A stretch of DNA of 64,000 nucleotides from Verrucomicrobia bacterium S94 (GTDB taxonomy: Bacteria > Verrucomicrobiota > Kiritimatiellia > Kiritimatiellales > Pontiellaceae), in the NCBI GenBank assembly GCA_004299845.1, contig CP036201.1:372001-436000 (forward strand). The letters are read 5' to 3'. The position numbers were made by a program, and so were the translations under genes. The notes under the pieces are model-generated. The model saw nothing but the letters and a program-made list of their open reading frames with translations, ran no database searches and had not been told where the DNA came from. Below, piece after piece: positions 35,233 to 44,297 of this stretch (positions are counted from its first letter, which is position 1; every line of letters starts with the position of its first letter).

Positions 35233-35595
35233 TCAAGCTGCCATTTTATGTACACGCCGGTCGGAATGACGGGCGATGGCCTGGCGCAGTCGGAAGTGTG
35301 ATCCGCTTTCCAGTTTAAGGAACATTTTACGCCCTTTACGTGTGTGGAGAATATAGACGGGGTGTTTAGAGCGTTGGCGGTTCATTAACTGCAGACCATT
35401 GAGCAGCATGTTGCTTAGTGAAATTTCATTTCGAGTGGCTAGGCGAAGATAACGTACTGCTCCAAGATGTACCCGGGTTACGGGAAGCAGGCCTAGAAAG
35501 CGACGGATCAGGTAATCACCGTACAGCTCATATGAAAAGAGTGAGCCTGGGGATACCGGTGCGATTTTGGTTTTTCCTATCGTTTGGTTCGGCAT
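35233..35595 (-). CDS. protein of unknown function (120 residues)
   Basis: I do not recognise this protein. A real gene is supported by a good ribosome-binding site (GAGGAAACAGAA before ATG) and a clean 120-codon frame. It has no signal peptide; it is basic, with hydrophobic strands around YLIRRFLGLLPVTRVHLGAV and PVYILHTRKGRKMFLKL, which gives a beta-rich look vaguely like small PH-like domains. Two perfect TTCGAA palindromes lie just past its stop. It is downstream of, and in the same direction as, the znu genes, after an 86-base gap. Confidence 0.55.
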   Translation of the reverse strand: MPNQTIGKTKIAPVSPGSLFSYELYGDYLIRRFLGLLPVTRVHLGAVRYLRLATRNEISLSNMLLNGLQLMNRQRSKHPVYILHTRKGRKMFLKLESGSHFRLRQAIARHSDRRVHKMAA

Positions 35596-35681
35596 TTCTG
35601 TTTCCTCATAAGGTGGATAGCTAATAAGCAGTCTTTATGCCATAACTATCTGAAAATGCAGGGGTTGCGCTGTGCGGGAAA

Positions 35682-36512
35682 TCAGCGCTTTTTGAAACAG
35701 AGTGCAAGCAGGTAAGCGATACCGGTAAGGACGATAATGGTGGCACCGGCTGGAAGGTCGGGACCATAGCTCAGCCCCAAACCGCTGAACGTCAGTAATG
35801 CACAGATTCCGGCGGCCAGAGCCATCATTGATCCCATGCGCCGGCAGAATCGTCCGGCAATTGCGGCCGGCAGTGTCAGCATCACGATCACCATCACAAT
35901 GCCGACGATCGAAACCATCAGGACCACGGTCAGGGCGGTGAGGGCAAGCATCAGGAAGTAGAAAAGCTGGGTGTTGATGCCGCGCAGCCTTGCAAATTCC
36001 TCATCGAAACAGACCGCGATAAACTGTTTGTGGAAGAGCAGAGCAATAGCAGCAATAAACAGATCAAGTCCGGCAATCGCCAGCAGGTCGCCGGAGGTAA
36101 CGAGCAGGATATTACCGAAGAGATAGGACATCAGATCCTCGCTGTAGCCCGGTGTTTTGGCAATGAAAAGAATGCCGATGGCCATGCCCATACCCCAGAA
36201 TGCACTGATGACTGTATCGATGCGTTCTTTGGCCTTCATATTCACCCAGCCGATAATAAATGCAGCGAGCAGGGCGGCGAGCAGGGCTCCAAACAGAGGG
36301 GTCATAAACTGCCAGTTGTGTACTGTCTGCAGATAACGGGCGCAGCCCATGCCGCCGAGAACGCAGTGCGCAATTCCGCCGGCCAGATAGGTGATGCGGC
36401 GTGTCACAACGTATGTGCCTACAATTCCGCTGGAAATGCTGACCAGCAGTCCGGCGAGAAAGGCATGTTGCAGAAAACTGTGCTGGAACAGGGCCTGGAA
36501 AAATTCACCCAT
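35682..36512 (-). CDS. znuB: zinc/manganese-type ABC transporter permease
   Basis: 276 residues with eight or so membrane segments; GGIAHCVLGGMG and the FDEEFARLRGI segment are characteristic of ZnuB/MntB-type permeases of the ABC-3 family. The start at 36512 (MGEFFQALFQH) overlaps the ATPase gene by eight bases, so translation is coupled. Together with the ATPase and the His-rich binding protein it forms a high-affinity uptake system, most likely for zinc. Confidence 0.9.
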   Translation of the reverse strand: MGEFFQALFQHSFLQHAFLAGLLVSISSGIVGTYVVTRRITYLAGGIAHCVLGGMGCARYLQTVHNWQFMTPLFGALLAALLAAFIIGWVNMKAKERIDTVISAFWGMGMAIGILFIAKTPGYSEDLMSYLFGNILLVTSGDLLAIAGLDLFIAAIALLFHKQFIAVCFDEEFARLRGINTQLFYFLMLALTALTVVLMVSIVGIVMVIVMLTLPAAIAGRFCRRMGSMMALAAGICALLTFSGLGLSYGPDLPAGATIIVLTGIAYLLALCFKKR

Positions 36513-37245
36513 GGTCGTGCTCCTGATCGTGGCGGACGGCGTGGACATGCTCGCCGTACATATCATGAATAATGTTTTCGTTGATTTCAGAAACCGGATG
36601 GATATGCACCTCCCGGTTCACGCAAACCACTTTTTCGACATAGCGCGAAACATAGGCGACATCATGTGAAACCACAATGATGGTCAGCTCTTTATTGAGC
36701 TCCTGCAGCAGATCGTAAAGCTCCTGTTCCACATAGTCATCCAGACTCGATGTCGGTTCATCAAGCAGCAGCAGTTTCGGTTCGGATACCAGTGCCCGCG
36801 CAATCAGAACGCGCTGCTGCTGTCCTCCTGAGAGTGCGGCAAGCGGCCGGTTCTCCAGTTTATCCAGGCCGACGCGTGACAGCATGGTTCGCGCAGCTTC
36901 GCGATCGGCTTTTGAATAGAAGCCGAAATTCCGGGTTTTTCCCAGTCGGCCCATCAGCACGACATCAAGTGCGGTCACCGGAAACTTGGAGTCGAGGTTG
37001 GCATACTGCGGCAGATAGCCGATCCATTTTCTTCCAAGAGCTGGTGTGCGGCCAAACACGGAAACGGATCCGGCCTGCGGTTCCAGCAGGCCGAGTATAA
37101 TTTTCAGCAAAGTGGTTTTACCGCCGCCGTTGGGGCCTACTACCGAGATGAATTCCTTTTCTCCAATGGTCACGTTTACGTTTTCCAGTACGGTCACCGG
37201 GCCGTAGGAAAAGTTTACCTGTTCAATCTGGATGGGAAGACTCAT
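36505..37245 (-). CDS. znuC: zinc/manganese-type ABC transporter ATPase
   Basis: 246 residues. Walker A GPNGGGKTTLLK, signature LSGGQQQRVLIARAL, Walker B KLLLLDEPTSSLD and H-loop VVSHD are all present. The C-terminus is rich in His (EHVHAVRHDQEHDHG), as seen in zinc-related proteins. It is the cytoplasmic engine for the downstream permease. Confidence 0.92.
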   Translation of the reverse strand: MSLPIQIEQVNFSYGPVTVLENVNVTIGEKEFISVVGPNGGGKTTLLKIILGLLEPQAGSVSVFGRTPALGRKWIGYLPQYANLDSKFPVTALDVVLMGRLGKTRNFGFYSKADREAARTMLSRVGLDKLENRPLAALSGGQQQRVLIARALVSEPKLLLLDEPTSSLDDYVEQELYDLLQELNKELTIIVVSHDVAYVSRYVEKVVCVNREVHIHPVSEINENIIHDMYGEHVHAVRHDQEHDHG

Positions 37246-37314
37246 TTAATGTGGACCAGGGAATATACGGATAACACAGGAACGGATAGGTTCAGTGAGC
37301 TCCGAAATTGAAAG

Positions 37315-38178
37315 CTATTTATACGATGCTTCAATAGCATCCGCTATTTGATGCAGGTTGGCAACTACATCTTCATCCAGTGGATCCAGCTGAACCACGT
37401 GGCCGCCGATGGCATCGGTGACGGCCCGAGCACTTTCGACGGGAAACTGTTTCTGTACAAAAATCACTTTCACGCCGTCGATTTTAGCGTTTTCAATCAG
37501 ATCAGTCAGCTGTCGGGGCGATGGGGCTTTTCCGTCGAGTTCAATAGCCTTCTGTTCGAGGCCGTACTGTTCTGCAAAATATCCGAAGGCCGGATGGAAA
37601 ACGTAAAAGTACCGCCCCTTATAGGGCGCGAGTTTCTTTTCGGTTTCCGTGTTCAGCGTATCCAGGGTTTGGATCAGCGCATCATATTTTTCCGGATCAG
37701 CCAGTCCCATCGGTTCAAGGGTTTCATACATTGCCGAAGCGATGATTGCGACATTGCGTGTACTCAGCCAGACATGAGGATCTTTCTGGCCATGGTCATG
37801 GGTACATTCGCCCTCGTGGTGGTGTTCATGGCCCATACTGCGTTTTTCGATGCCGGAATCAGTAGCCGAAATGTTCAGATTTGGATAAAGCGGTCGGATT
37901 TTTTTCAGCAGGGCCTGCTCAAACGGGACACCGATCGTAAACAGGATATCGGCTTCTCCCAATGCCGCCAGCTGCCGTGCAGTCGGTTCATAGGAATGGG
38001 GCGACTGCCCTTCACCGACCAATGTTTTAATTTCGACATTTTCGCCAGCCAAAGCTTTCAGAATACCGGCCTGTGGCCGGATACTTACAAATACGGTTGT
38101 TTTTCCGGTTTCCGGCGGCCGGTCCGGGCTGCAGCCGACCAGAAAAAGGAGGGATAAAATTAAAGTAGTACCTTTCAT
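37315..38178 (-). CDS. znuA: zinc-binding lipoprotein of the ABC transporter (ZnuA-like)
   Basis: 287 residues. A lipoprotein signal (ILSLLFLVGC, Cys16) anchors it. GEGQSPHSYEPTARQL carries the first metal-ligand His; a His/acid-rich loop MGHEHHHEGECTHDHGQ precedes DPHVWLS with the second; FHPAFGYFAEQYG gives the third. The His-rich loop separates zinc-type (ZnuA) from manganese-type cluster A-I proteins. Captures metal outside the membrane and passes it to ZnuB. 69 bases separate it from znuC. Any regulator site could not be clearly identified. Confidence 0.9.
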   Translation of the reverse strand: MKGTTLILSLLFLVGCSPDRPPETGKTTVFVSIRPQAGILKALAGENVEIKTLVGEGQSPHSYEPTARQLAALGEADILFTIGVPFEQALLKKIRPLYPNLNISATDSGIEKRSMGHEHHHEGECTHDHGQKDPHVWLSTRNVAIIASAMYETLEPMGLADPEKYDALIQTLDTLNTETEKKLAPYKGRYFYVFHPAFGYFAEQYGLEQKAIELDGKAPSPRQLTDLIENAKIDGVKVIFVQKQFPVESARAVTDAIGGHVVQLDPLDEDVVANLHQIADAIEASYK

Positions 38179-38193
38179 GTGCGGTATTGATAC

Positions 38194-38490
38194 TCACTCA
38201 TCCCCGAAAGACAACAATTCTTTACGGATTTTCTCGGTCGGATTCGAGAGCCGCAGCCGTTTATTCCGCCCCGTTTCGCCCGAAAGGATTTCAATGGAAT
38301 TCTTCGGGATTTTCCAATGTTTGGAAAGAAATTTGATCAGATAGGCGTTGGCTTTTCCATCCACCGGCGGCGCCTGAATACGCACCTTCAACGCATCGCC
38401 CATACGCCCCGCAATTTCATCTCTTGACGCCCGGGGAACCACGCGGACATTCAGTACCAGATGATCCCCTCTGTCTTCAAACCACGGCAT
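38194..38490 (-). CDS. DUF167 (YggU-family) protein
   Basis: 98 residues matching the YggU/DUF167 family: LNVRVVPRASRDEIAGRMGD then LKVRIQAPPVDGKANAYLIKFLSKHW. Structurally known small alpha/beta proteins of unknown function. The start at 38490 has GGAGGT five bases upstream; in-frame ATGs further 5' overlap that site. It lies 15 bases upstream of znuA and could share its transcript. Confidence 0.88.
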   Translation of the reverse strand: MPWFEDRGDHLVLNVRVVPRASRDEIAGRMGDALKVRIQAPPVDGKANAYLIKFLSKHWKIPKNSIEILSGETGRNKRLRLSNPTEKIRKELLSFGDE

Positions 38491-38623
38491 ATACACCTCC
38501 ATACATCCCTGCATCTTCAATAAATCCATGGCGAAGGCAATCTGTTTTCCGGGTATAAACTGCGGGTATGGGTTTACTTGCGAAGATCCGCATTTAAATG
38601 CTCGGAAAATAGTTTTTTACACA

Positions 38624-38629
38624 TATTAT
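38624..38629 (+). promoter_or_regulatory. candidate -10 element of the cas operon, suggesting a leaderless cas3 mRNA
   Basis: TATTAT ends seven bases before the cas3 ATG at 38637. There is no ribosome-binding site before this ATG and no convincing -35, so transcription could start at or near the start codon. Confidence 0.3.
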
Positions 38630-38636
38630 ACCAAGA

Positions 38637-40841
38637 ATGAGTTATTATGCGCACAGCAACGACGGACCGCCCTCCGGCTGGCAGCCGCTGGAGGAGCATC
38701 TGAAAAATGTTGCCGACCGGGCTGCTGAATTCGCCAAACCCTTCGGCGGCGAGGAGTGGGCGAGACTCGCCGGACTCTGGCATGATTTAGGGAAATACCA
38801 TCCCGACTTCCAGCGTAAGCTGAAGGGGGAGAACATTCGTGTGGTGCATTCGGAAGCGGGTGGACATTTGGCAATGCTGAAAAAGTGGCGTGGAGTGGAT
38901 GTCATTCTCTCTTGGCTGATTATGGGGCATCATGCGGGCTTGGCGGATTATTCTTCTGCGGAAACGGGTGCAAAAGGACTGGAGTCTAAAATGCGAGATC
39001 CACATCGCTCGGATATTGTGTTGAATCAAGTTCCCGAATCCATTTCCAACCAGATACCGCCGGCCAACCCTTCTATGTTTGAGAATCGAGTATTGCCCCC
39101 GGATCAGGCTTTTTTGATTCGTATGCTCTATTCCTGCCTCGTAGACGCCGATTTTCTCGATACGGAAGTGTTCATGGATGCATCGCGCAAGGCCGCGCGC
39201 CCAAATGATTCGCCGAGTATGGATGCGTTATTAGTCTGTTTTGACGCGCATATGGCACGATTCGAAGGAGCGGAAGGTGCGGTGAATCAATGCCGGGCGC
39301 AGGTGTTGGCACAGTGCCGTACGGCTGCTGAGCAAGCGGGGACATTTTCGTTAACGGTTCCGACGGGTGGCGGAAAGACGCTTGCGTCGCTGGCATTTGC
39401 GTTGCGGCACGCGGTGGAGCATCAAAAGCGTCGCATTATTTATGTGATTCCCTACACGAGTATCATTGAGCAAACCGCCGAAGTGTTTCGTTCAATTCCT
39501 GGTTTCGAGGATGTCGTACTGGAACATCATTCGAATCTGGTTTTTGATGACGATCAGGAAATCGCGGAAAAACGCGCACGACTCGCGATGGAAAACTGGG
39601 ATGCGCCCATTGTGGTGACGACGAATGTCCAGTTTTTCGAGTCATTGCATGCGAACCGCAGCAGCCGGTGTCGCAAATTGCATAACATTGCAAACAGTGT
39701 GGTGATTTTTGATGAAGCACAATGTTTGCCTCCCGCATTTCTGCGACCCTGTGTGTTCGCGATTCGAGAATTAGCTCGGCATTACGGTGTCACGCCTGTG
39801 CTTTGCACCGCAACGCAGCCCGTCCTTACAGAAACTAAATCGTTCGATTTTGAATTTACTGAAGGTTTTGATCAGGTCACTGAAATTATCGACAAACCGA
39901 ATGCGTTGAGTCAGCAACTTGCGCGCGTTCAGGTGGAAGTGCTCAATGAATTGAACCCGATTGATCTTGCTACACTGGCTGATCAGTTAGAGTCGGAATG
40001 CAGTTCGTTACTCTGCATTGTAAACCGCAAGGCTGATGCGCGGACACTTGCCGAGCTGCTTCCCGGGGAAAATACCATTCAGCTTTCGACCAACCTTTGC
40101 GCGGCCCACCGGTTCGAGGTGCTGGCGGAGATTCGCCAACGGTTGAAGTGCGGTGAGTACCTGTTGGTGATCAGCACGTCATTGGTCGAAGCGGGGGTTG
40201 ATCTTGATTTCCCGGTGGTCTACCGTGCATTGGCCGGCCTCGACTCCATTGCTCAAGCCGCCGGACGATGCAATCGCGAAGGAAAGCTGAAAATGGGCCG
40301 CACGGTCGTTTTTATGCCCGGAAAACAGCCCGACTACGTAAAGCCCGCCGCATCGCTCGCGCTGAACTACTTGAAACCCGACCGCTTGAACCGCATCTTT
40401 TTGCCGGAAACATTCCGCTCCTATTTCAAGCAATACTTTTTTATGAAAGGGACGCAGGCGCTCGATCAAAAAGGCATCCGTGAGCTCTTACCGAATGAGA
40501 CAACCGCGATCCGCTTCCAGACCGCGGCTGAACGGTTCCATCTCATTGATTCCGATTGGCAGCTTCCCGTCATTATGCCTTTCCGCGAAGCGGTGGGGTT
40601 GGTCGATCGGCTTTTGTCTCACCAATGGGAGGCCAAAGCCATCTGCCGAAAACTGCAACGCTATACCGTCAACATTTCCAAGCGCGTGGTGGATCAATTG
40701 GTGGATCAGGATTACGCGCGGCCCGTGGAAGGGTTTGAGGGAATGATTTTTCTGCACACCAAGCAACTCTACGACGAACGTTTCGGCTTTATTCCACCCG
40801 ACTCGATTGAGGCGTTTGATCCTGAAACCAATATTATTTAG
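38637..40841 (+). CDS. cas3: CRISPR-associated helicase/nuclease Cas3 (type I-C)
   Basis: 734 residues, HD nuclease fused to a superfamily 2 helicase. The HD domain has LAGLWHDLGKYHPDFQ (H49, D50), HSEAGGHL and MGHHAGLAD. Helicase motif I VPTGGGKTLASLAF begins near residue 240, motif II is DEAQ (about 358) and motif VI QAAGRCNREGK (about 539). Cas3 is recruited by Cascade at a bound target and degrades the DNA in single strands. First gene of the operon; cas5c follows after 11 bases. No frameshift or missing catalytic residue. Confidence 0.97.
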   Translation: MSYYAHSNDGPPSGWQPLEEHLKNVADRAAEFAKPFGGEEWARLAGLWHDLGKYHPDFQRKLKGENIRVVHSEAGGHLAMLKKWRGVDVILSWLIMGHHAGLADYSSAETGAKGLESKMRDPHRSDIVLNQVPESISNQIPPANPSMFENRVLPPDQAFLIRMLYSCLVDADFLDTEVFMDASRKAARPNDSPSMDALLVCFDAHMARFEGAEGAVNQCRAQVLAQCRTAAEQAGTFSLTVPTGGGKTLASLAFALRHAVEHQKRRIIYVIPYTSIIEQTAEVFRSIPGFEDVVLEHHSNLVFDDDQEIAEKRARLAMENWDAPIVVTTNVQFFESLHANRSSRCRKLHNIANSVVIFDEAQCLPPAFLRPCVFAIRELARHYGVTPVLCTATQPVLTETKSFDFEFTEGFDQVTEIIDKPNALSQQLARVQVEVLNELNPIDLATLADQLESECSSLLCIVNRKADARTLAELLPGENTIQLSTNLCAAHRFEVLAEIRQRLKCGEYLLVISTSLVEAGVDLDFPVVYRALAGLDSIAQAAGRCNREGKLKMGRTVVFMPGKQPDYVKPAASLALNYLKPDRLNRIFLPETFRSYFKQYFFMKGTQALDQKGIRELLPNETTAIRFQTAAERFHLIDSDWQLPVIMPFREAVGLVDRLLSHQWEAKAICRKLQRYTVNISKRVVDQLVDQDYARPVEGFEGMIFLHTKQLYDERFGFIPPDSIEAFDPETNII

Positions 40842-40852
40842 GAGAAATGACG

Positions 40853-41515
40853 ATGAAGAAAAGTAAACCCTTCCGGTTGCGAGTGAGCGGCGAAAACGCC
40901 TGCTTCACCCGCCCGGAAATGAAAGTGGAACGCGTGTCGTATGATGTGATTACGCCATCGGCGGCGCGCGGTATTTTCGAAGCGATTCTGTGGAAGCCCG
41001 CGATCCAGTGGAATATTCGGCAGATCGATGTGCTTAAACCGGTGAAGTGGGAATCGGTGCGGCGCAATGAAGTGGGAAAAAAGATGGGTAAGCCCTCAGC
41101 GGCTCATATGACGGGCGGACGGCATAAGCCGTTGGAACTCAGTGTTGAAAAGGAGCGCCAGCAACGCGCAGGCCTTTTTCTGAAACATGTTGAATATGTG
41201 CTTCATGCTGACTTTGAAATGACTGCAAAGGCAGGCGCTGACGATACGGTGACTAAATTCGAGCAGATGTTTTTGCGGCGGGCGTTGCAGGGCCAATGTT
41301 TTCAACAGCCCTATTTCGGATGTCGCGAATTTCCGGTCGACTTCGAATTGATTGGGTTGAAGGATGAACTGCCTGAGCCAATTCAGGAAACACGCGATTT
41401 GGGGTGGATGCTCTATGATTTGGATTATCGCGGAAAAGAGCCGATGCCTCAGTTCTTTCATGCACAACTTGTGAACGGATCTCTGGATCTGCGGGATGTG
41501 GAGGTGCGGTCATGA
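40853..41515 (+). CDS. cas5: Cascade subunit Cas5c (Csd5/Cas5d), pre-crRNA endonuclease
   Basis: 220 residues. RLRVSGENACFTRPEMKVERVSYDVITPSAARGIFEAILWKP is the hallmark of type I-C Cas5, which replaces Cas6 as the repeat-cleaving RNase and holds the 5' handle of crRNA. No cas6 gene is present, as expected. Two ATG codons are possible; the second (40853) lies eight bases after GGAG and is preferred. The stop overlaps the cas8c start. Confidence 0.95.
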   Translation: MKKSKPFRLRVSGENACFTRPEMKVERVSYDVITPSAARGIFEAILWKPAIQWNIRQIDVLKPVKWESVRRNEVGKKMGKPSAAHMTGGRHKPLELSVEKERQQRAGLFLKHVEYVLHADFEMTAKAGADDTVTKFEQMFLRRALQGQCFQQPYFGCREFPVDFELIGLKDELPEPIQETRDLGWMLYDLDYRGKEPMPQFFHAQLVNGSLDLRDVEVRS

Positions 41516-43323
41516 TTCTGCAGGCGTTGGCTCAATATTACGATCGGCTGCTGCATGATCCGAACATCAATATCGCTCCTCTGGGGTTTGAGCAGAAGAA
41601 GATTGATTTTTTAATTCTGCTTACAGAAGAGGGGGCCTTCAGTGCTCTTTGGGATTTGCGGGAAGGAACTGGAAAAAAGAAGCAGGGCCGAATGACGCGT
41701 GTTCCAAAGGGCGTCAAGCGGACTGTCGGAGTCGAGGCGAATCTGTTATGGGACACTGCACCCTATGCGTTGGGCCATTTGTTGCGCTCCGATAAGAAAG
41801 CGAAGTTGGCCTATCGCGGCAAGGGCGCTGTAAAGCGGCTTGACCTCTCCAAATCCAAAAAAGAGCTGGCGAAGATGAAAGCGCGCCTGCCCAAACAATA
41901 CGCGGCTTTTGTTGAGAAAATTGAAAAAAACTTTGAATACTGTGACGACGCCGGCATTCGGGCGGTATTGGCTTTTTTGCGAATCGCGGAATTTGATGCA
42001 TTATTCGCACATCCGCTGTGGCAGGAAGTGGAAGCGAGTGGGGGAAATCTGACCTTCGCGCTTGAAGATGGTGAGATGATTTGTCAACGCCCGGCGGTGG
42101 TTCGGTCGATTGTTGAGCAGGCGAAACCGTCTACAGGCGGGCAGGTGTGTGCCGTGCGGGGCGAACCCGATGAACTGGCGGAGTTGCATACGGCCATCAA
42201 AGGGGTGTGGGGCGCACAATCATCCGGAGCCAACATTGTTTCGTTCAATTTGGATGCCGTGAGTTCGTTCGGGAAAAAGCAGGGGCATAATGCACCGATA
42301 GGGAAGCAGGCGGAATTTGCCTATACCACTGCGCTTAATTATCTGTTGGCGAGCGACCGGCAGCGGATGCAGGTGGGCGACGCAAGTACCGTTTTCTGGG
42401 CAAGAGATCCCTCGGATTTCGAACAGACCTTTATTTCCTGTTTTGAACAGCCCAAAAAAGGCGAAGAAGCAGTGAAGTACGATAAAATCCGTTCCCTGCT
42501 TCGTTCAGTCAAAAGCGGTGTTCCGGCGGAGGATGAGACGCATCCCTTTTATGTATTGGGTCTCGCTCCCAATGCAGCTCGTATTTCGATTCGGTTTTGG
42601 TATGAAGGTAATTTGAAGCAGATCAAAGAGCGCGTGGCTCGTTTCTTCGAAGAAATTGAAATGGTTCGATCTAAACGGGATCCCGAGTTTCTTTCACTCT
42701 TACAACTGCTCAGCTCCACCGCTATGGAAGGGAAGATCGATAATCTGCCGCCGAATATTGCAGGTGATTTTGCGCGTGCAGTTTTCATGGGTGGAAATTA
42801 TCCGCGTACGCTGCTTTCGAACGCGGTTCGACGCTGCAAGGCGGAGCAGCGCGTTACATACGCACGGGTTTCAATCATTAAGGCGTGTTTAGTACGAAAC
42901 GCGCAGTTTTCAAATTTAACTAACCAGGAGGTCTCAGTGGCATTGGATAAAACATATGACGACATGGGCTATGTGTTGGGGCGCTTATTTGCTGTGCTCG
43001 AACGTATTCAGGAGAAAGCGCAACCGGGGATTAATAAAACGATTCGGGATACCTATTTCGGCGCCGCGACCAGTTCTCCGCAGATCACATTTAAACGATT
43101 GGATGAACTGTCGATTCATCATCTCGCGAAGATTCGTAACGGCGGGCAGCCCATTGTGTGGTACGAGCGTTTGAAGCAGGAAGTTTACGCCCTGATTCCC
43201 GCATCAGGAATCCGTAACCAGTTGACCCTGGAGGAGCAGGCCCGTTTTGCGGTGGGCTACTATCACCAGCGGCAGGATTTTTTTAAAGGTAAAGAAACAG
43301 AAGAGACAGGAGAAGAAGTATGA
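41512..43323 (+). CDS. cas8c: Cascade large subunit Cas8c (Csd1)
   Basis: 603 residues, normal for Csd1. Recognised from position and blocks such as [31 protein letters not shown] and the [20 protein letters not shown] stretch near the C-terminus. Cas8c binds the PAM and opens DNA; in type I-C its gene also contains an internal start that makes Cas11c, and an in-frame start around 42926-42940 after AGGAGG would fit that role here ([17 protein letters not shown]). Overlaps cas5 and cas7 by ATGA. Confidence 0.95.
   Translation: MILQALAQYYDRLLHDPNINIAPLGFEQKKIDFLILLTEEGAFSALWDLREGTGKKKQGRMTRVPKGVKRTVGVEANLLWDTAPYALGHLLRSDKKAKLAYRGKGAVKRLDLSKSKKELAKMKARLPKQYAAFVEKIEKNFEYCDDAGIRAVLAFLRIAEFDALFAHPLWQEVEASGGNLTFALEDGEMICQRPAVVRSIVEQAKPSTGGQVCAVRGEPDELAELHTAIKGVWGAQSSGANIVSFNLDAVSSFGKKQGHNAPIGKQAEFAYTTALNYLLASDRQRMQVGDASTVFWARDPSDFEQTFISCFEQPKKGEEAVKYDKIRSLLRSVKSGVPAEDETHPFYVLGLAPNAARISIRFWYEGNLKQIKERVARFFEEIEMVRSKRDPEFLSLLQLLSSTAMEGKIDNLPPNIAGDFARAVFMGGNYPRTLLSNAVRRCKAEQRVTYARVSIIKACLVRNAQFSNLTNQEVSVALDKTYDDMGYVLGRLFAVLERIQEKAQPGINKTIRDTYFGAATSSPQITFKRLDELSIHHLAKIRNGGQPIVWYERLKQEVYALIPASGIRNQLTLEEQARFAVGYYHQRQDFFKGKETEETGEEV
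42937..43323 (+). CDS. candidate internal translation product Cas11c within cas8c
   Basis: Inside cas8c, AGGAGG at 42927-42932 is followed by GTG at 42937, in frame with cas8c, giving a 128-residue C-terminal product. In type I-C systems a small Cas11 subunit is known to be made from an internal start in cas8c. The site here is strong in sequence but unproven. Confidence 0.5.
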   Translation: MALDKTYDDMGYVLGRLFAVLERIQEKAQPGINKTIRDTYFGAATSSPQITFKRLDELSIHHLAKIRNGGQPIVWYERLKQEVYALIPASGIRNQLTLEEQARFAVGYYHQRQDFFKGKETEETGEEV

Positions 43324-44180
43324 GTGAATTGATTAAAAATAGGTATGAATTTGTACTGCTGTTTGACGTGAAAGACGGAAATCCTAATGGCGATCCGGAC
43401 GCGGGCAATCTGCCGCGCGTCGATCCGGAAACAGGCAATGGCCTGGTTACGGATGTTTGCCTGAAAAGAAAAGTACGCAACTATATTCAGCTGACGCAGG
43501 GCGATAAGCCGGAGATGAAAATCTTCATTAAGGAAAAGGGCATTCTCAATACGATGATCGATGCTGCGCATGAAGATGATTTCGTGGCAAATAAGGAAAA
43601 GGCGGGCGATAAAACCGAGGCGGCCCGTCTGTTCATGTGCAGAAACTATTTTGATGTCCGGACCTTTGGTGCCGTCATGAGCACCGGGAAGAATGCCGGA
43701 CAGGTGCGCGGCCCGGTTCAACTGGGATTTGCCCGCAGTAAGGATCGTATTTTTACCGGAGAGCACACCATCACACGCATGGCGGTTGCGACGGAGGCTG
43801 AGGCCGAAAAACAGAAGGGCGACAACCGAACCATGGGCCGCAAGTTTACCATTCCTTACGGCCTCTACGAAGTGCATGGCTTTATCTCTGCGCCGTTGGC
43901 GAAGCAGACCGGATTTTCCGAGGAGGACCTTGAACTGTTCTGGAATGCGCTGATTAATATGTTCGATCACGACCGCTCCGCCGCGCGGGGCGAGATGGCT
44001 CCCCAGAAGCTGATCGTTTTCAAGCACGCTTCCGAACTCGGCAATGCACCTGCGCAGAAGCTGTTTAATCTGGTGAAGGTGGAAAAGAACTGTGGCGAAA
44101 GACCGCCGCGTTCGTTTGCAGACTATGATGTGAAAATCGGTGAGGCACCCGAAGGCGTGGATCTGATTGAAATGCTGTGA
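43320..44180 (+). CDS. cas7: Cascade backbone subunit Cas7c (Csd2)
   Basis: 286 residues. [29 protein letters not shown] and [15 protein letters not shown] are diagnostic of Csd2; [13 protein letters not shown] and [10 protein letters not shown] follow. Multiple copies coat the crRNA. Start overlaps the cas8c stop and AGGAG lies just upstream. After its stop there is a 117-base gap with hairpins and repeats, unusual in this otherwise packed operon. Confidence 0.96.
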   Translation: MSELIKNRYEFVLLFDVKDGNPNGDPDAGNLPRVDPETGNGLVTDVCLKRKVRNYIQLTQGDKPEMKIFIKEKGILNTMIDAAHEDDFVANKEKAGDKTEAARLFMCRNYFDVRTFGAVMSTGKNAGQVRGPVQLGFARSKDRIFTGEHTITRMAVATEAEAEKQKGDNRTMGRKFTIPYGLYEVHGFISAPLAKQTGFSEEDLELFWNALINMFDHDRSAARGEMAPQKLIVFKHASELGNAPAQKLFNLVKVEKNCGERPPRSFADYDVKIGEAPEGVDLIEML

Positions 44181-44297
44181 CGCCAGTCGTGCGGCTGGCG
44201 ATCTGAAATATAAAATTTGAAATCTGATATCCCGCTCGGCGGGTGTGAAATCTCAGATCTGAACGTTGAAATCCCATAAAGCGGGGTGGAGCGACTG
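44181..44297 (+). repeat. cas7/four-helix gene gap with hairpins and CAGATTT-type repeats
   Basis: Starts with a hairpin CGCCAGTC-GTGC-GGCTGGCG directly after the cas7 stop (44181-44200), then TTTGAAATCTGAT, a small hairpin CCCGC-TCG-GCGGG (44231-44243), TGAAATCTCAGATCTGAA and TTGAAATCCC. The AAATCTCAGATTT theme recurs in the following gene and at the cas4/cas1 and cas1/cas2 junctions. Confidence 0.65.
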
